DNA from: Stenotrophomonas rhizophila
Lineage (GTDB): Bacteria; Pseudomonadota; Gammaproteobacteria; Xanthomonadales; Xanthomonadaceae
Reading direction: 5' to 3'
Assembly: GCF_007667275.1 (NCBI RefSeq)
Contig: NZ_VDQT01000003.1
Location: 1 to 64,000, forward strand
DNA length: 64,000 nucleotides
Shown: one piece after another, positions 25,641 to 35,300 of the stretch
Layout: each line of letters opens with the position of its first letter
Position numbering within the stretch: the stretch's first letter is position 1
Translations under genes and position numbers: made by a program
Notes under the pieces: model-generated
Told to the model about the DNA's origin: nothing
Database searches by the model: none
Seen by the model: only the letters and a program-made list of their open reading frames with translations

Positions 25641-28600
25641 GTGACGTTTCCGCGAGCAGCCCTGACTGGGCGGGCCGTCATGGTGCTGCTGGCGTGCCTG
25701 TTCGCCTGGCTGCAGGGCCACGCGGCGACGGTGGTGCAGATTCCAACGCCGCGCCTGCTGGGCATGGCCGATGGCCTGTACGACCCGCAGGTGCGCGGCA
25801 TCGCCGAAGATGCCGCCGGCTACCTGTGGTTGGCGGGCAGCGACGGCCTGCTGCGGTTCGATGGACAGCGCTTCCGGCAATGGCGACGCGAAGAGGGGCT
25901 GCCCGATCTGGACCTGCGGGCGGTGCATGTCGACGCGCGCGACCGCGTATGGCTGGGCACCGCGGAGGAGGGTCTGGTCTTGATGGACACCGACCGCCGC
26001 GGTTTCCAGCGCTTGCCGGCATCGGCACCGCTCGCCCTGCGCAGCGGCCACGTGCGTCAGGTTGGCAGCAGTGGGGATGGCTGGGTATGGGCGATCGGCA
26101 GCGACCAGCAGTTGTACGGGCTGTCGCCACGCGAAGCGCACTGGCGACCGCACCCGCTGCCGGGGGCCACGGTGGTGGCGTTGGCGCGCGACCGCGGCGG
26201 CGCGCTGTGGGTGGCCCAGGCAACGGGCCTGTGGCGCCGGGATGGCACGCGTCTCACGCGCGTCCCGCTGCCGTCGCCGGCTGCCGCACCGATCCGGTCG
26301 CTGTGGGCCGATCCACGCGGCGGCGTGGAAATCACCGCGGCGCGCGGCAGCTGGACGATCGCCACGACTGCACCTGCGTCCGCCGTGGCGAGCGACGCCC
26401 GCAGCGTGCTGCGCAGTGCCGACGGCACGCTCTGGCAGCATGGTCGCATGGGGCTGCAACGACGCGAGGCGGCGCAGCTGGTGCAGGTCGCGCTGCCATT
26501 GCCGCCGGGCGCCGTGCCGGGGCCGGTGGTGGTCCGGCAGGCCCTCCAGGATCGCAGCGGCGACCTGTGGTGGGTCAGCGAACACCACGGTGTGTGGTGG
26601 CTGTCGGGGCGTTGGCGGCAGTTCACCGCGTTGCCGGCCACGGCGGACGCCACGCCGGGCATCGGCAGCCACTACGCCCTGGCGCTGGCGGCATCCGGGC
26701 AACACCATGCGTGGGTGGCGGGCAGCGGGGGACGGCTGCAACGGCTCGACCTGCGCACCGGCCAGGGACGCGACATCACCGCGTATCCGCATGCCGGGGT
26801 GACCGCGCTCCCGGTAGGGTTGGGCGAAGACGCGCGTGGCCGGGTCTGGCTGGCCAGCGCCGACAGCCTGCTGCGCTACGACCCGCAGCGGGGCGAACGT
26901 CGCGTCTGGCCACTTGGGCTGCACGCGCCGCACGCGGCGCTGTCGCTGCAGGTCTGCGCGCAGCAGGTGTGGCTGGCCCACCCGCAGGCGGTGCAGCAGT
27001 GGTCGGCGGCCGGCGAGCTGCTGCGCACGGCCCGTCCGCAGGCGCTCGGCCTTGCCGCGGAGGTACCGACGCGCCAGCTGCTGTGCACCCGCGATGGTGA
27101 ATTGTGGGCGACCGATCCGTCCGGCGCGTTGCGCTGGTCGCGGCTGCGCGAACGTTTTGAACGGGTTCCGGGCGACGGCGACGGCAGCGTGTCCGCCCTT
27201 GCCGAAGCCGATGACGGCACGCTGTGGGTCAGTCGCGCCGCCGCGCTGGAGCACTACCGCCGCACGCCGGGGCGGCTGCAACGGCTGCGCCGGGTCGGCA
27301 CCGCCGAAGGGTACCCGCAGCTGCGTGCCGACGCGCTGGTGGTGGGGCGCGACGGCGTGGCCTGGGCAGGCGCGGCGCGCGGCCTGGTACGGGTCGATCC
27401 GCGCTCGGGCGAGGTCGATGTGCTGGGCACGGCGCAGGGACTGCCGGTGCAGGACGTGCTGTCGCAGCGCCTGCTTCGCGCAGGGTCGGGTGCGGTGGTG
27501 GCGGCCATGCGCGAAGGCGGGCTGCTGGCCTTCGATCCGCGCGCGCTGCGCCCCCCGGCGGCGGCGCCGGTGCTGGTGATCGATGGCATGACGCGGCGCC
27601 GCCACGGGCGCGTCCTGCAGGTGCCGGTCGCGATGCAGCCGGTGCTCCTGGGCACTGCCGACCGCAACCTGCGGGTCGCCGTCGGCCTGCTCGGGCGCGG
27701 CGATCCGGACCGCATCCACTACCGCTTCCGCCTGCTCGGCAAGGACCCCGAATGGGTGGATACCGGGCCGGTGGCACAGCGACTGTTCACCCGCCTCCCC
27801 GCTGGCGACCACGTCCTGCTGGTGCAGGGACGGCATGCGGGAGGGCCGTGGTCGAGCGTGCGCCAGCTCGACCTGCGGGTGGTGCCGCGCTGGTGGGAAA
27901 CCACAGCTGGACGCACCGCCTCGGGCGTGGCGATCTGCATCGCCGCGGTGGGGATGTCGCGGCTGTATCAACGGCGTCGGCGGCGTCGGGTGCAGCGACG
28001 CCAGGCGCGCGCGCGGCGCCAGCGCGCCGAGCATGATTCGCTGCAGCGCAGCCGGTTCCTCGCCGACCTCGGCAGCCAGGTGCGGGCGCCGTTGACCCCC
28101 GTGCTGGGGTGGAGCGAACTGCTGCTGCAGTCGCCGCTGTCGCCGCTGCAGCGCGGGCAGGTGGGCAGCCTGCGCCAGGCCGGGCATCACCTGCTGCAGC
28201 TGATGGACGACGCGCTCGACCTGGCCGGCATCGAGTCCGGTCGCCTCCAGCTGCAGGCGGTGCCGTTCGCGCTCGATGCGCTGGTCCTCGAACTGCATGC
28301 CCTGCTGCTGCCGGTCGCGCGTGGCAAGGCGCTGGCCCTGCACTGGAACAGCACGCTCGCCCCCGGGACCTGCTTCAACGGCGACGCGCAGCGGCTCCGC
28401 CAGATCCTGCTGAACCTGCTGGGCAATGCATTGAAGTTCACCGCGCACGGGCAGGTGAGCCTGTCCGCACGCACCGCGCCCGACGGCGACGGCCTGTGGC
28501 TGTCGGTGGCCGACACCGGACCGGGCATGTCCCCGGCGCAGCTGCAGCGTCTGTTCCGACGCTTCAGCCAGGTCGATGCCCCGGCCACCTGCGCGCGCCA

Positions 28601-29135
28601 GGGCGGCAGCGGGTTGGGATTGGCGATCAGCCGCGAGCTGGCCGAGGCGATGGGCGGCACGCTGGTCGTGGACAGCGAACCGGGACGCGGTACCGAGTTC
28701 CGGCTGGCGTTGCCCTGGCGCCCGCTCCCGGCGGGATCGAGTGCGCCTGCGCGGCCGCTGCGGGCGTCCGCGCCGACCGCACCGCTGCGGGTGATGGTGA
28801 TCCTGCCGGCAGGCACGATCGACGTGCTGCACGTGGTCTGTGCGTTGCTGCGGTCGCAGGGCCACCGCGCCGTGGCGGTGAGCGACATCGATGCCTGGCT
28901 GCGCGATGTCGACCCGGGGCCCTGGGACGTGATTGCGGCGGATCCGGACATGCTGGTGGCGGGCGGACGGCTCAGCGCGCGCCTCGGCGGGTCGTGGCCG
29001 GGGGTGCGGCGGATGGCGTTGACCGCGCGTGCCGACGCCTGCGCCGAGCGCGACGCGCGCGCGGGAGGCTTCGAGGTGTTCCTGCGCCTGCCGTTGACCG
29101 CGGACCGGCTCGCCGCGGCGCTGGACACGCGGTGA
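25641..29135 (+). CDS. Hybrid sensor kinase homologue B, phospho-acceptor His and receiver residues lost
   Basis: A 1164-residue paralogue of kinase A: signal peptide, propeller, Y_Y_Y domain (about 670-750), membrane span (TASGVAICIAAVGMSRLY), DHp, CA and a C-terminal receiver. In the DHp the H-box reads LGSQVRAPLTPVLGW where A and D have LGHEVRTP, so the phospho-accepting His is Ser812. The CA domain is intact: [24 protein letters not shown]. The receiver has lost the acidic pair (VMVILPAGT in place of VLLVEDDAT) and the conserved Lys (LRLPLT for LRKPVT), though an Asp aligns at 1101. Alone it should neither autophosphorylate nor receive phosphate normally. The start is GTG 25641, which keeps arginines in the signal-peptide n-region; ATG 25680 is the alternative. 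Its stop overlaps the start of kinase C. Confidence 0.88.
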   Translation: MTFPRAALTGRAVMVLLACLFAWLQGHAATVVQIPTPRLLGMADGLYDPQVRGIAEDAAGYLWLAGSDGLLRFDGQRFRQWRREEGLPDLDLRAVHVDARDRVWLGTAEEGLVLMDTDRRGFQRLPASAPLALRSGHVRQVGSSGDGWVWAIGSDQQLYGLSPREAHWRPHPLPGATVVALARDRGGALWVAQATGLWRRDGTRLTRVPLPSPAAAPIRSLWADPRGGVEITAARGSWTIATTAPASAVASDARSVLRSADGTLWQHGRMGLQRREAAQLVQVALPLPPGAVPGPVVVRQALQDRSGDLWWVSEHHGVWWLSGRWRQFTALPATADATPGIGSHYALALAASGQHHAWVAGSGGRLQRLDLRTGQGRDITAYPHAGVTALPVGLGEDARGRVWLASADSLLRYDPQRGERRVWPLGLHAPHAALSLQVCAQQVWLAHPQAVQQWSAAGELLRTARPQALGLAAEVPTRQLLCTRDGELWATDPSGALRWSRLRERFERVPGDGDGSVSALAEADDGTLWVSRAAALEHYRRTPGRLQRLRRVGTAEGYPQLRADALVVGRDGVAWAGAARGLVRVDPRSGEVDVLGTAQGLPVQDVLSQRLLRAGSGAVVAAMREGGLLAFDPRALRPPAAAPVLVIDGMTRRRHGRVLQVPVAMQPVLLGTADRNLRVAVGLLGRGDPDRIHYRFRLLGKDPEWVDTGPVAQRLFTRLPAGDHVLLVQGRHAGGPWSSVRQLDLRVVPRWWETTAGRTASGVAICIAAVGMSRLYQRRRRRRVQRRQARARRQRAEHDSLQRSRFLADLGSQVRAPLTPVLGWSELLLQSPLSPLQRGQVGSLRQAGHHLLQLMDDALDLAGIESGRLQLQAVPFALDALVLELHALLLPVARGKALALHWNSTLAPGTCFNGDAQRLRQILLNLLGNALKFTAHGQVSLSARTAPDGDGLWLSVADTGPGMSPAQLQRLFRRFSQVDAPATCARQGGSGLGLAISRELAEAMGGTLVVDSEPGRGTEFRLALPWRPLPAGSSAPARPLRASAPTAPLRVMVILPAGTIDVLHVVCALLRSQGHRAVAVSDIDAWLRDVDPGPWDVIAADPDMLVAGGRLSARLGGSWPGVRRMALTARADACAERDARAGGFEVFLRLPLTADRLAAALDTR

Positions 29136-32100
29136 CCGGCACGTTGCTGGCGGTCCTGCGCGGCCTGGCCGCGATACTTCTGCTGGTGGTGGCCGCGCGC
29201 GCGCAGGCCGCGGCGCCGAATGCACTGCGCTTCACCACTGCCGAGGGACTCCCGTCCAATGCGGTGCACCAGGGGGTGGAGGACCGGGTCGGCTACCTGT
29301 GGTTCGCCACCGACGATGGGCTGGCCCGTTTCGATGGCCATCGCTTCCAGATCTGGCGCGTGGAGCAGGGCCTGGCCGACAACCAGCTGCTCTCGATCGC
29401 GACCGACACGCAGGACCGCCTGTGGATCGGTACGGCGCAGGGGCACCTGATGCGGATGTCGGCCGACCGCACCGGCATCGAACATTTCGGCGCAACGCGC
29501 TTTCCGCTGCTGGCCAACGCGGCGATCGGCGTGGTGTTGCCCTCGCCTGACGGGGCGGTGTGGTTCGGCACCCGGGACGCCGGCCTGTTCCGGCTCGGGC
29601 CGGGCCAGCGCCTGCGCCAGTTCCTGCCCAGCGCGCGTGGCGATGGCCTTCCCGACCGGCGCGTGGACCACCTCGCGCTCACCACCGACGGCACGCTCTG
29701 GGTCGGGACCCCGCGCGGCCTGGCCCGATGGCGCGACGGGCGCTTCGTGGCAGTGCCGTCGATGCTGGCCGATGCACCGGTCAGTGCCCTGCTGGTCGAT
29801 GCCGGCGGCGAGCTGTGGATAGGCGGCGCGGCGGGCCCGTGGCGCTGGACCGGCGCGGGCAGGCTGGAACCGGTCGATGCCAGCACCGGCACCCGCCCCT
29901 TGGGGCTCTCCCGTCGCGGCGGACCCTGGCTGGGCGACGCGGCGCAGGTCTGGAAGCGGGGTGCCGAGCCGCTGCCGGACGTGGCGGTGGCACCGCCGGG
30001 CGGCGCGGACCGGCCGCAGTTCCGGGCCGCGCTGGAAGAGCGGCATGGCAGCGTGTGGCTGCTCGGCCGGCACCTCGGGGTGTGGCGCCTGCCGCCCCAC
30101 TGGCAGTACTTCGTACCACTGGAGCAGGCGCCGGGAGCGACTGCGGCTGCAGGTAACGTGCTGCTGGAAGCGGGCCGGCCGGCCACGATGCTGGCCTGCG
30201 CCGACGGCAGCCGCTGGCGGCTGGACGCCGATGCGATCGAACACCATCCCGCCGGCGGCGCGATGCCGCAACGCTGGCGCTGGAACGCCATCGACCGGCC
30301 TCGGCCCGGCGGCAGGCTGGCGCTGCATTGCGATGACGGCGATGGCCTGTGGCTCGGCGGGCCGCATGGGGTGAGCCGGTGGCGCAGGGGACATTTCCAC
30401 CTCGTGCCCGGCGTGGACGCGCCGGCCAGCGCGCTGCACGCCCCCGATGCCGCGACGCTCTGGGTGGCCAGTCCAGGCAAGGTGCGCCGCTACCGCATCC
30501 AGGACGGCGTGGCCCGGTCGGGGTTGCAGATGGACGCACGCCAGGGCCTGCCTGCCGTGCGCCTGGCCTCGCTGGCGACCGATGCGCACGGCGCGCTGTG
30601 GGCAAGCAGCGCGCGCGGCCTGCTGCGACTGCGTCCGCGCGAGGGGCAGGTGCGGCTGTACACGCGCGCCGAAGGCGTGCCCGAGGCGGTGCTTGCGGCA
30701 CAGCTGCAGTCCGATGGCGCGCACATGCTGGCCGTCGACGACCACGGGCGGGCGGTACGTTTCGATCCGGTCGGCCTGTCCGCCTGCAAGGGCGAGCCCG
30801 CGCTGGTGGTCGAACGGGTCCAGCTGTATCGGCAGGGTGCGTTGCAGACGCTGCCGCCGGCACAGGTGCTGCAACTGCACCCGGACGATCGCGACATCCA
30901 GGTCAGCGTGCGCCTGCTCGGGGCGCCGCCGCAGGCACGCCAGCAGTACCGGTTCCGCGTGGCTGGACTGGATCGCGAATGGATACGCGTGGGGCGCAGT
31001 GGTACCCGCGGCTTTCCACGGCTGCCACCAGGCGGCCATCGGCTGGAGTTCCAGGCACGCCTGCCGGACGGCAGCTGGTCCCCCACCCAGGCCCTGCTGC
31101 TGCAGGTGGAGCGCAGTGGCTGGCACCATCCGGTGCTGGCCGCGACGCGGATCGGTGCCGGACTGCTGCTGGTGGGCGGCGCTGTGTGGGTCGCCACGCG
31201 CCGGATCGTGCGTGGCCGGCGCGCCGAGGCGTCCGTGCAGCGGCTGGCGCTGACCCTGCGCTCGGCGCAGGCCAAGGCGCATTACCTGGCCACGCTGGGC
31301 CATGAAGTGCGCACCCCGCTGACCGGCGTGCTGGGCATGAGCGAACTGTTGCTGGCCTCGCCGCTGCATGCGGCGCAGCGACGCCGCGTGGAGCGGATCC
31401 GCGCGGGTGGACAGGCGTTGCTGGAACGGGTCAACGCGGCGTTGGACGAGGCCCGGCTGGACGCCGGCTGCGCGCCCCTGCAGCCGGTCGATTTCGACGT
31501 GGTGGCGCTGCACCGGCGGTGGCTGGCGCGGCAGGTGCTGTCGGCGTGCCGGCGCGGCACGGCGCTGGCGGTGTGCCTGCAGGTGGAGCACGGCGCCTGC
31601 GCGCGCGGCGACGCGCACCGCCTGGTGCAGCTGCTCGACGCGGTGGCGGGACCGTTGGTCCGGCGCAGCGGGGCGGGGCGGGTCGTGCTGCAGGTGGCCT
31701 GGCGGCCCGGACGCGAGGGCCTGCTGCTGGCCTTTGATGTGGCCGGCAGCGCTGCGCCGCGGGCGGGGCGCGGCACGCCCATGCCGACGCCGTCGGTCGG
31801 AGCGCTGCGTGCGTCGCTGGTCGCCGCCGAACGGCTGGCCGATGCGCTCGGTGGTGCACTGTGCGTGCACGCCGCCGGAGGCAGGCAATGGCGCGTACAG
31901 GTGAGCCTGCCGATGCCACGCGTGCCCGGCGCGCTGGATTCCTGCGCGGACGGGTCCGGTGGGCGGGTACTGCTGGTGGACAACGACAGCGACGCGGCCG
32001 CGGTGGCCGGCGCGCGACTGGCGACGCACGGCGTGCACGCCGTGCACGCCCCCACCGCGCTGGCGGCACTGACCGAGCTGGCCAGCGCGCGCTTCGACGC

Positions 32101-32329
32101 GGTCGTGGTCGACACCGCGCTGGCCGGCATCGATGGGCTGAGCCTGCTCGGCATCCTGCACGCGCAGGATCCGGACACGCCGCTCGTGGCGATGAGCGAC
32201 CAGCTGCGGCCCGGGCTGGCCGGGCAGGTCCGCGCGGCAGGCGGCGCGGACCTGCTGCCCAAACCGCTCTGCGCAATGACCCTGCGGCAGGCGCTGCGCT
32301 GGACAGAACCGTTTACCATCCACCCGTGA
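29132..32329 (+). CDS. Hybrid sensor kinase homologue C, ATP-binding motifs lost
   Basis: A 1065-residue paralogue, shorter mainly in the propeller. Order: signal peptide (LLAVLRGLAAILLLVVAARAQA), propeller with [22 protein letters not shown] domain (about 583-660), membrane span (about 665-693), DHp with intact His724 in [15 protein letters not shown], a CA-like region, and a receiver. The CA region is the right length and its first and last segments still align (GDAHRLVQLL, LADALGGALCV), but the N box is LLDAVAGPLVRR, G1 is FDVAGSAA, and no GSGLGL is left, so ATP binding is probably gone. The receiver looks usable: LLVDNDSD, Asp994 in VVVDTALAGIDG, Lys1044 in LPKPL. The start is GTG in GTGA overlapping kinase B's stop. 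It needs another kinase to phosphorylate His724. Confidence 0.88.
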   Translation: MTGTLLAVLRGLAAILLLVVAARAQAAAPNALRFTTAEGLPSNAVHQGVEDRVGYLWFATDDGLARFDGHRFQIWRVEQGLADNQLLSIATDTQDRLWIGTAQGHLMRMSADRTGIEHFGATRFPLLANAAIGVVLPSPDGAVWFGTRDAGLFRLGPGQRLRQFLPSARGDGLPDRRVDHLALTTDGTLWVGTPRGLARWRDGRFVAVPSMLADAPVSALLVDAGGELWIGGAAGPWRWTGAGRLEPVDASTGTRPLGLSRRGGPWLGDAAQVWKRGAEPLPDVAVAPPGGADRPQFRAALEERHGSVWLLGRHLGVWRLPPHWQYFVPLEQAPGATAAAGNVLLEAGRPATMLACADGSRWRLDADAIEHHPAGGAMPQRWRWNAIDRPRPGGRLALHCDDGDGLWLGGPHGVSRWRRGHFHLVPGVDAPASALHAPDAATLWVASPGKVRRYRIQDGVARSGLQMDARQGLPAVRLASLATDAHGALWASSARGLLRLRPREGQVRLYTRAEGVPEAVLAAQLQSDGAHMLAVDDHGRAVRFDPVGLSACKGEPALVVERVQLYRQGALQTLPPAQVLQLHPDDRDIQVSVRLLGAPPQARQQYRFRVAGLDREWIRVGRSGTRGFPRLPPGGHRLEFQARLPDGSWSPTQALLLQVERSGWHHPVLAATRIGAGLLLVGGAVWVATRRIVRGRRAEASVQRLALTLRSAQAKAHYLATLGHEVRTPLTGVLGMSELLLASPLHAAQRRRVERIRAGGQALLERVNAALDEARLDAGCAPLQPVDFDVVALHRRWLARQVLSACRRGTALAVCLQVEHGACARGDAHRLVQLLDAVAGPLVRRSGAGRVVLQVAWRPGREGLLLAFDVAGSAAPRAGRGTPMPTPSVGALRASLVAAERLADALGGALCVHAAGGRQWRVQVSLPMPRVPGALDSCADGSGGRVLLVDNDSDAAAVAGARLATHGVHAVHAPTALAALTELASARFDAVVVDTALAGIDGLSLLGILHAQDPDTPLVAMSDQLRPGLAGQVRAAGGADLLPKPLCAMTLRQALRWTEPFTIHP

Positions 32330-32380
32330 CTTGGGCCAATTGCGTCAGGTCGTCCCCGGTCCGTTCCAGGAGATCCATTG

Positions 32381-35300
32381 GTGGTGCCTACGCGTTGGCT
32401 GCTCCTGCTGGGCATGCTGTGTCTGTGGCCGCTGTTGGCCGGCGCGCAGCCGATTCCGCCCACGCCGCGCCAGCTGACGGTGTTCGATGGCCTGCCGTCC
32501 AATACCGTCAACCGCATGGCCGAGGACGGTTATGGATACCTCTGGCTGGCGACCAACGACGGCCTGGCGCGCTTCGACGGGCGCAACTACCGGACCTGGC
32601 GCGCCGAGGATGGCCTGCGCGACAACATGATCTGGAGCGTGCACGTGGATGCGCGCAACCAGCTGTGGATCGGTACCGAAAACGCAGGGCTCGCGATGAT
32701 GTCGGCGGATCGACGCGAGCTGCGCTTCTTCGACCGCAGCAGCCATCCGGTGATCGGCAGCAACACGGTCTGGAGCCTGGCATCCACCGGCGACGGTGCG
32801 CTGTGGTTCGGCACCTACGAAGGCGGCCTGCATCGGCTCGATCGCGATGGGGCGATCACCCGCTTCATGCCCGAGCCGGGCAACAACCGCAGCCTGCCGG
32901 CGGCGTCGGTGACGCACATGGCGACCACGCGTGACGGCAGCCTGTGGGTGGGCACAAAGGCCGGCCTGGCGCGCTGGACCGGACGCGATTTCGAACGCGT
33001 GCCGATGTCCCGGTTGCCCACCGCGCTGATCAATGGGCTGACCGCCGAACTGGATGGCAGCCTGTGGATCAGCACCAATGCCGGCACCGTGGTGCGGCGG
33101 CCCGATGGCCGTTTCGAGCCGGCGCCGTGGAAGGTCGATGCCAGCGACCAGGTGCTGGGCATGATGCTGCGCGACGAACAGGGCGGCTACTGGCTCGACA
33201 CGCAGTCCGGACTGGGCCGGGTCTACCAGGGACGGTTCCAGCAGGTGCCGTTGTACAGCGCGGTCGCCCGCGGCCAGGTCCGACCGAACTGGACCGGCGG
33301 CTATGAGGACCGTGAGGGCGGCATCTGGCTGGCCAGCACCAACAGCGGGCTGTGGCACCTGCTGCCACGCTGGTGGCAGTTCTCGGTGCTGTCGCGGCTG
33401 GAAGACGATCCCACCTCGCTGCGCAACGGCTATGTCCTGGGCATGGCCGCGTCGGCCAACGGGGGGGTGTGGACGGTGGGGACGCATGGTGCACTGGACC
33501 GCTTCGACCCGGTCTCCGGCCGCGTCGAACAACATCGCACCTGGGTCGACGGCGGGCAGTGGCTGCAATCGGTGCTGGAGGATCGCCGCGGGCAGGTCTG
33601 GATCGGTTCGCATGACGCGCTGCTGCGCTATGACCCGCGCAGCGGCGCGCTGCGGCGCTGGGGACGCGATGCGGCGGCGGATGCCGCGCTGGAGGGGGTG
33701 GTGGAGACCCTGGTGCTGTGCGACGGTGGCAGGATCTGGAGCACCGCGTCGGGCGGCCTGCAGCAGCGCGACGCCGACGGCAGCGTACTGCAGCAGGTGC
33801 GGGCAGGTACCGCTGGGCTTGCCGCTGGCCAGCTGGTGCAGGACCTGGTGTGCGGACCGCAGGACCACCTGTGGCTTGCGACCAGCCAGGGCCTGCTGCA
33901 GTGGGTGCCATCGCGCGCGGGGTTCGAGCCGCTGCCGGGAGGGCCGACGGCGAGCATCCATGCGCTGGCGCAGGGCAAGGACGGCAGCATCTGGGTGTCC
34001 GAAGAGGGGCAGGTGTCGCGCTACCGCTGGAGCAGCGATCGGCTGGAGCAGGAAGCCCGGATCGGCACCGATTCGGGCTACCCGCGTTTGTCGGCAACCA
34101 GCCTGGTGGTCGACGACCAGGGCATCGTCTGGGCGGCCAGCGCACGCGGCCTGATCCGCGTCGACGCGGCGCAGGGCAGTGTCCGCCAGTACGGGGTGCG
34201 CGATGGCCTGCCCAGCCAGGAATTCCGCCGCGCCACGCTGCTGCGCGCTGCCAATGGTCATATCGCCGGTGGTACGCCGGCCGGGGTGGTGCTGTTCGAC
34301 CCCGACCAGGTGCGGCCGGCAACGCGGCGCGCGCCGCTGGTGATCGAGCGGGTCGAGGTGCGACGCGGCGATCGGATGCTCGACCTGACCCACCTGGAAC
34401 CGCTGGAAATCGCCGACGCCGACCGCGACCTGCGGATCGTGGCGCGGCTGTTGTCGTTCGCTGACGCGACGTCCAACAACTACCGCTATCGCCTGGCCGG
34501 TTACGATCCGGACTGGGTGGAGGTCGGGCCGGGGGGCGAACGCGTGTTCTCGCGGCTGCCACCGGGACGCTACCGGCTGGAAGTGCAGGCGCGCTCGGCC
34601 GACCTGGTCTGGTCGCGGGTGCAGGTGCTGGAATTCCGCGTGCAGCCGCCCTGGTGGCGCAGCGCGTCCGGCCTGCTGTTGATGGCGTCGGCCGGGCTGT
34701 TGCTGCTGAGCCTGCTCGCCTGGCTGTACCGGCGCCGCGTGCAGCGCCGGCACGCCTACCAGCTGGCCCTGCACAAACAGGAACTGGCAGAGCAGGCGTC
34801 GGCGGCCAAGACCCGCTTCCTGGCCAACCTGGGCCACGAAGTGCGCACCCCGATGACCGGCGTGCTGGGCATGAGCGAACTGCTGCTCGGCTCCACGCTG
34901 AGCCCGCAGCAGCGCAGCTATACCGAGTCGATCCGGCATGCCGGCGAACACCTGCTGCACCTGGTCAACGACGCGCTGGACCTGGCGCGGATCGAATCGG
35001 GGCGGCTGGAGTTGCAGCGCCACCCGTTCGCCCTGCAGGGGGTGATCGACGATGCCTGCACCCTGATGGCGGCGCTGGCCGAACAGAAGGGCTTGCGCTT
35101 CGTGGTCGACAACGACCTGCCGGCCGGCCTGTGCAGCGTCGGCGATGTGGTGCGGGTTCGCCAGATCCTGCTCAACCTGCTGGGCAACGCGGTGAAGTTC
35201 ACCAGCCAGGGCGAAGTGCGGCTGAAAGTGCGCGCGCTGGCGCCATCGCGTGGCCTGTATTTCGAAGTGTCCGACACTGGTCCGGGCATCAGCAGCGACC

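Noticed and set aside
25641..32329. Kinases B and C as ordinary pseudogenes
   Set aside because: Both frames are fully open over more than 3 kb, codon use is normal, membrane and sensor parts are intact, and losses are limited to catalytic residues, so they look like maintained genes.
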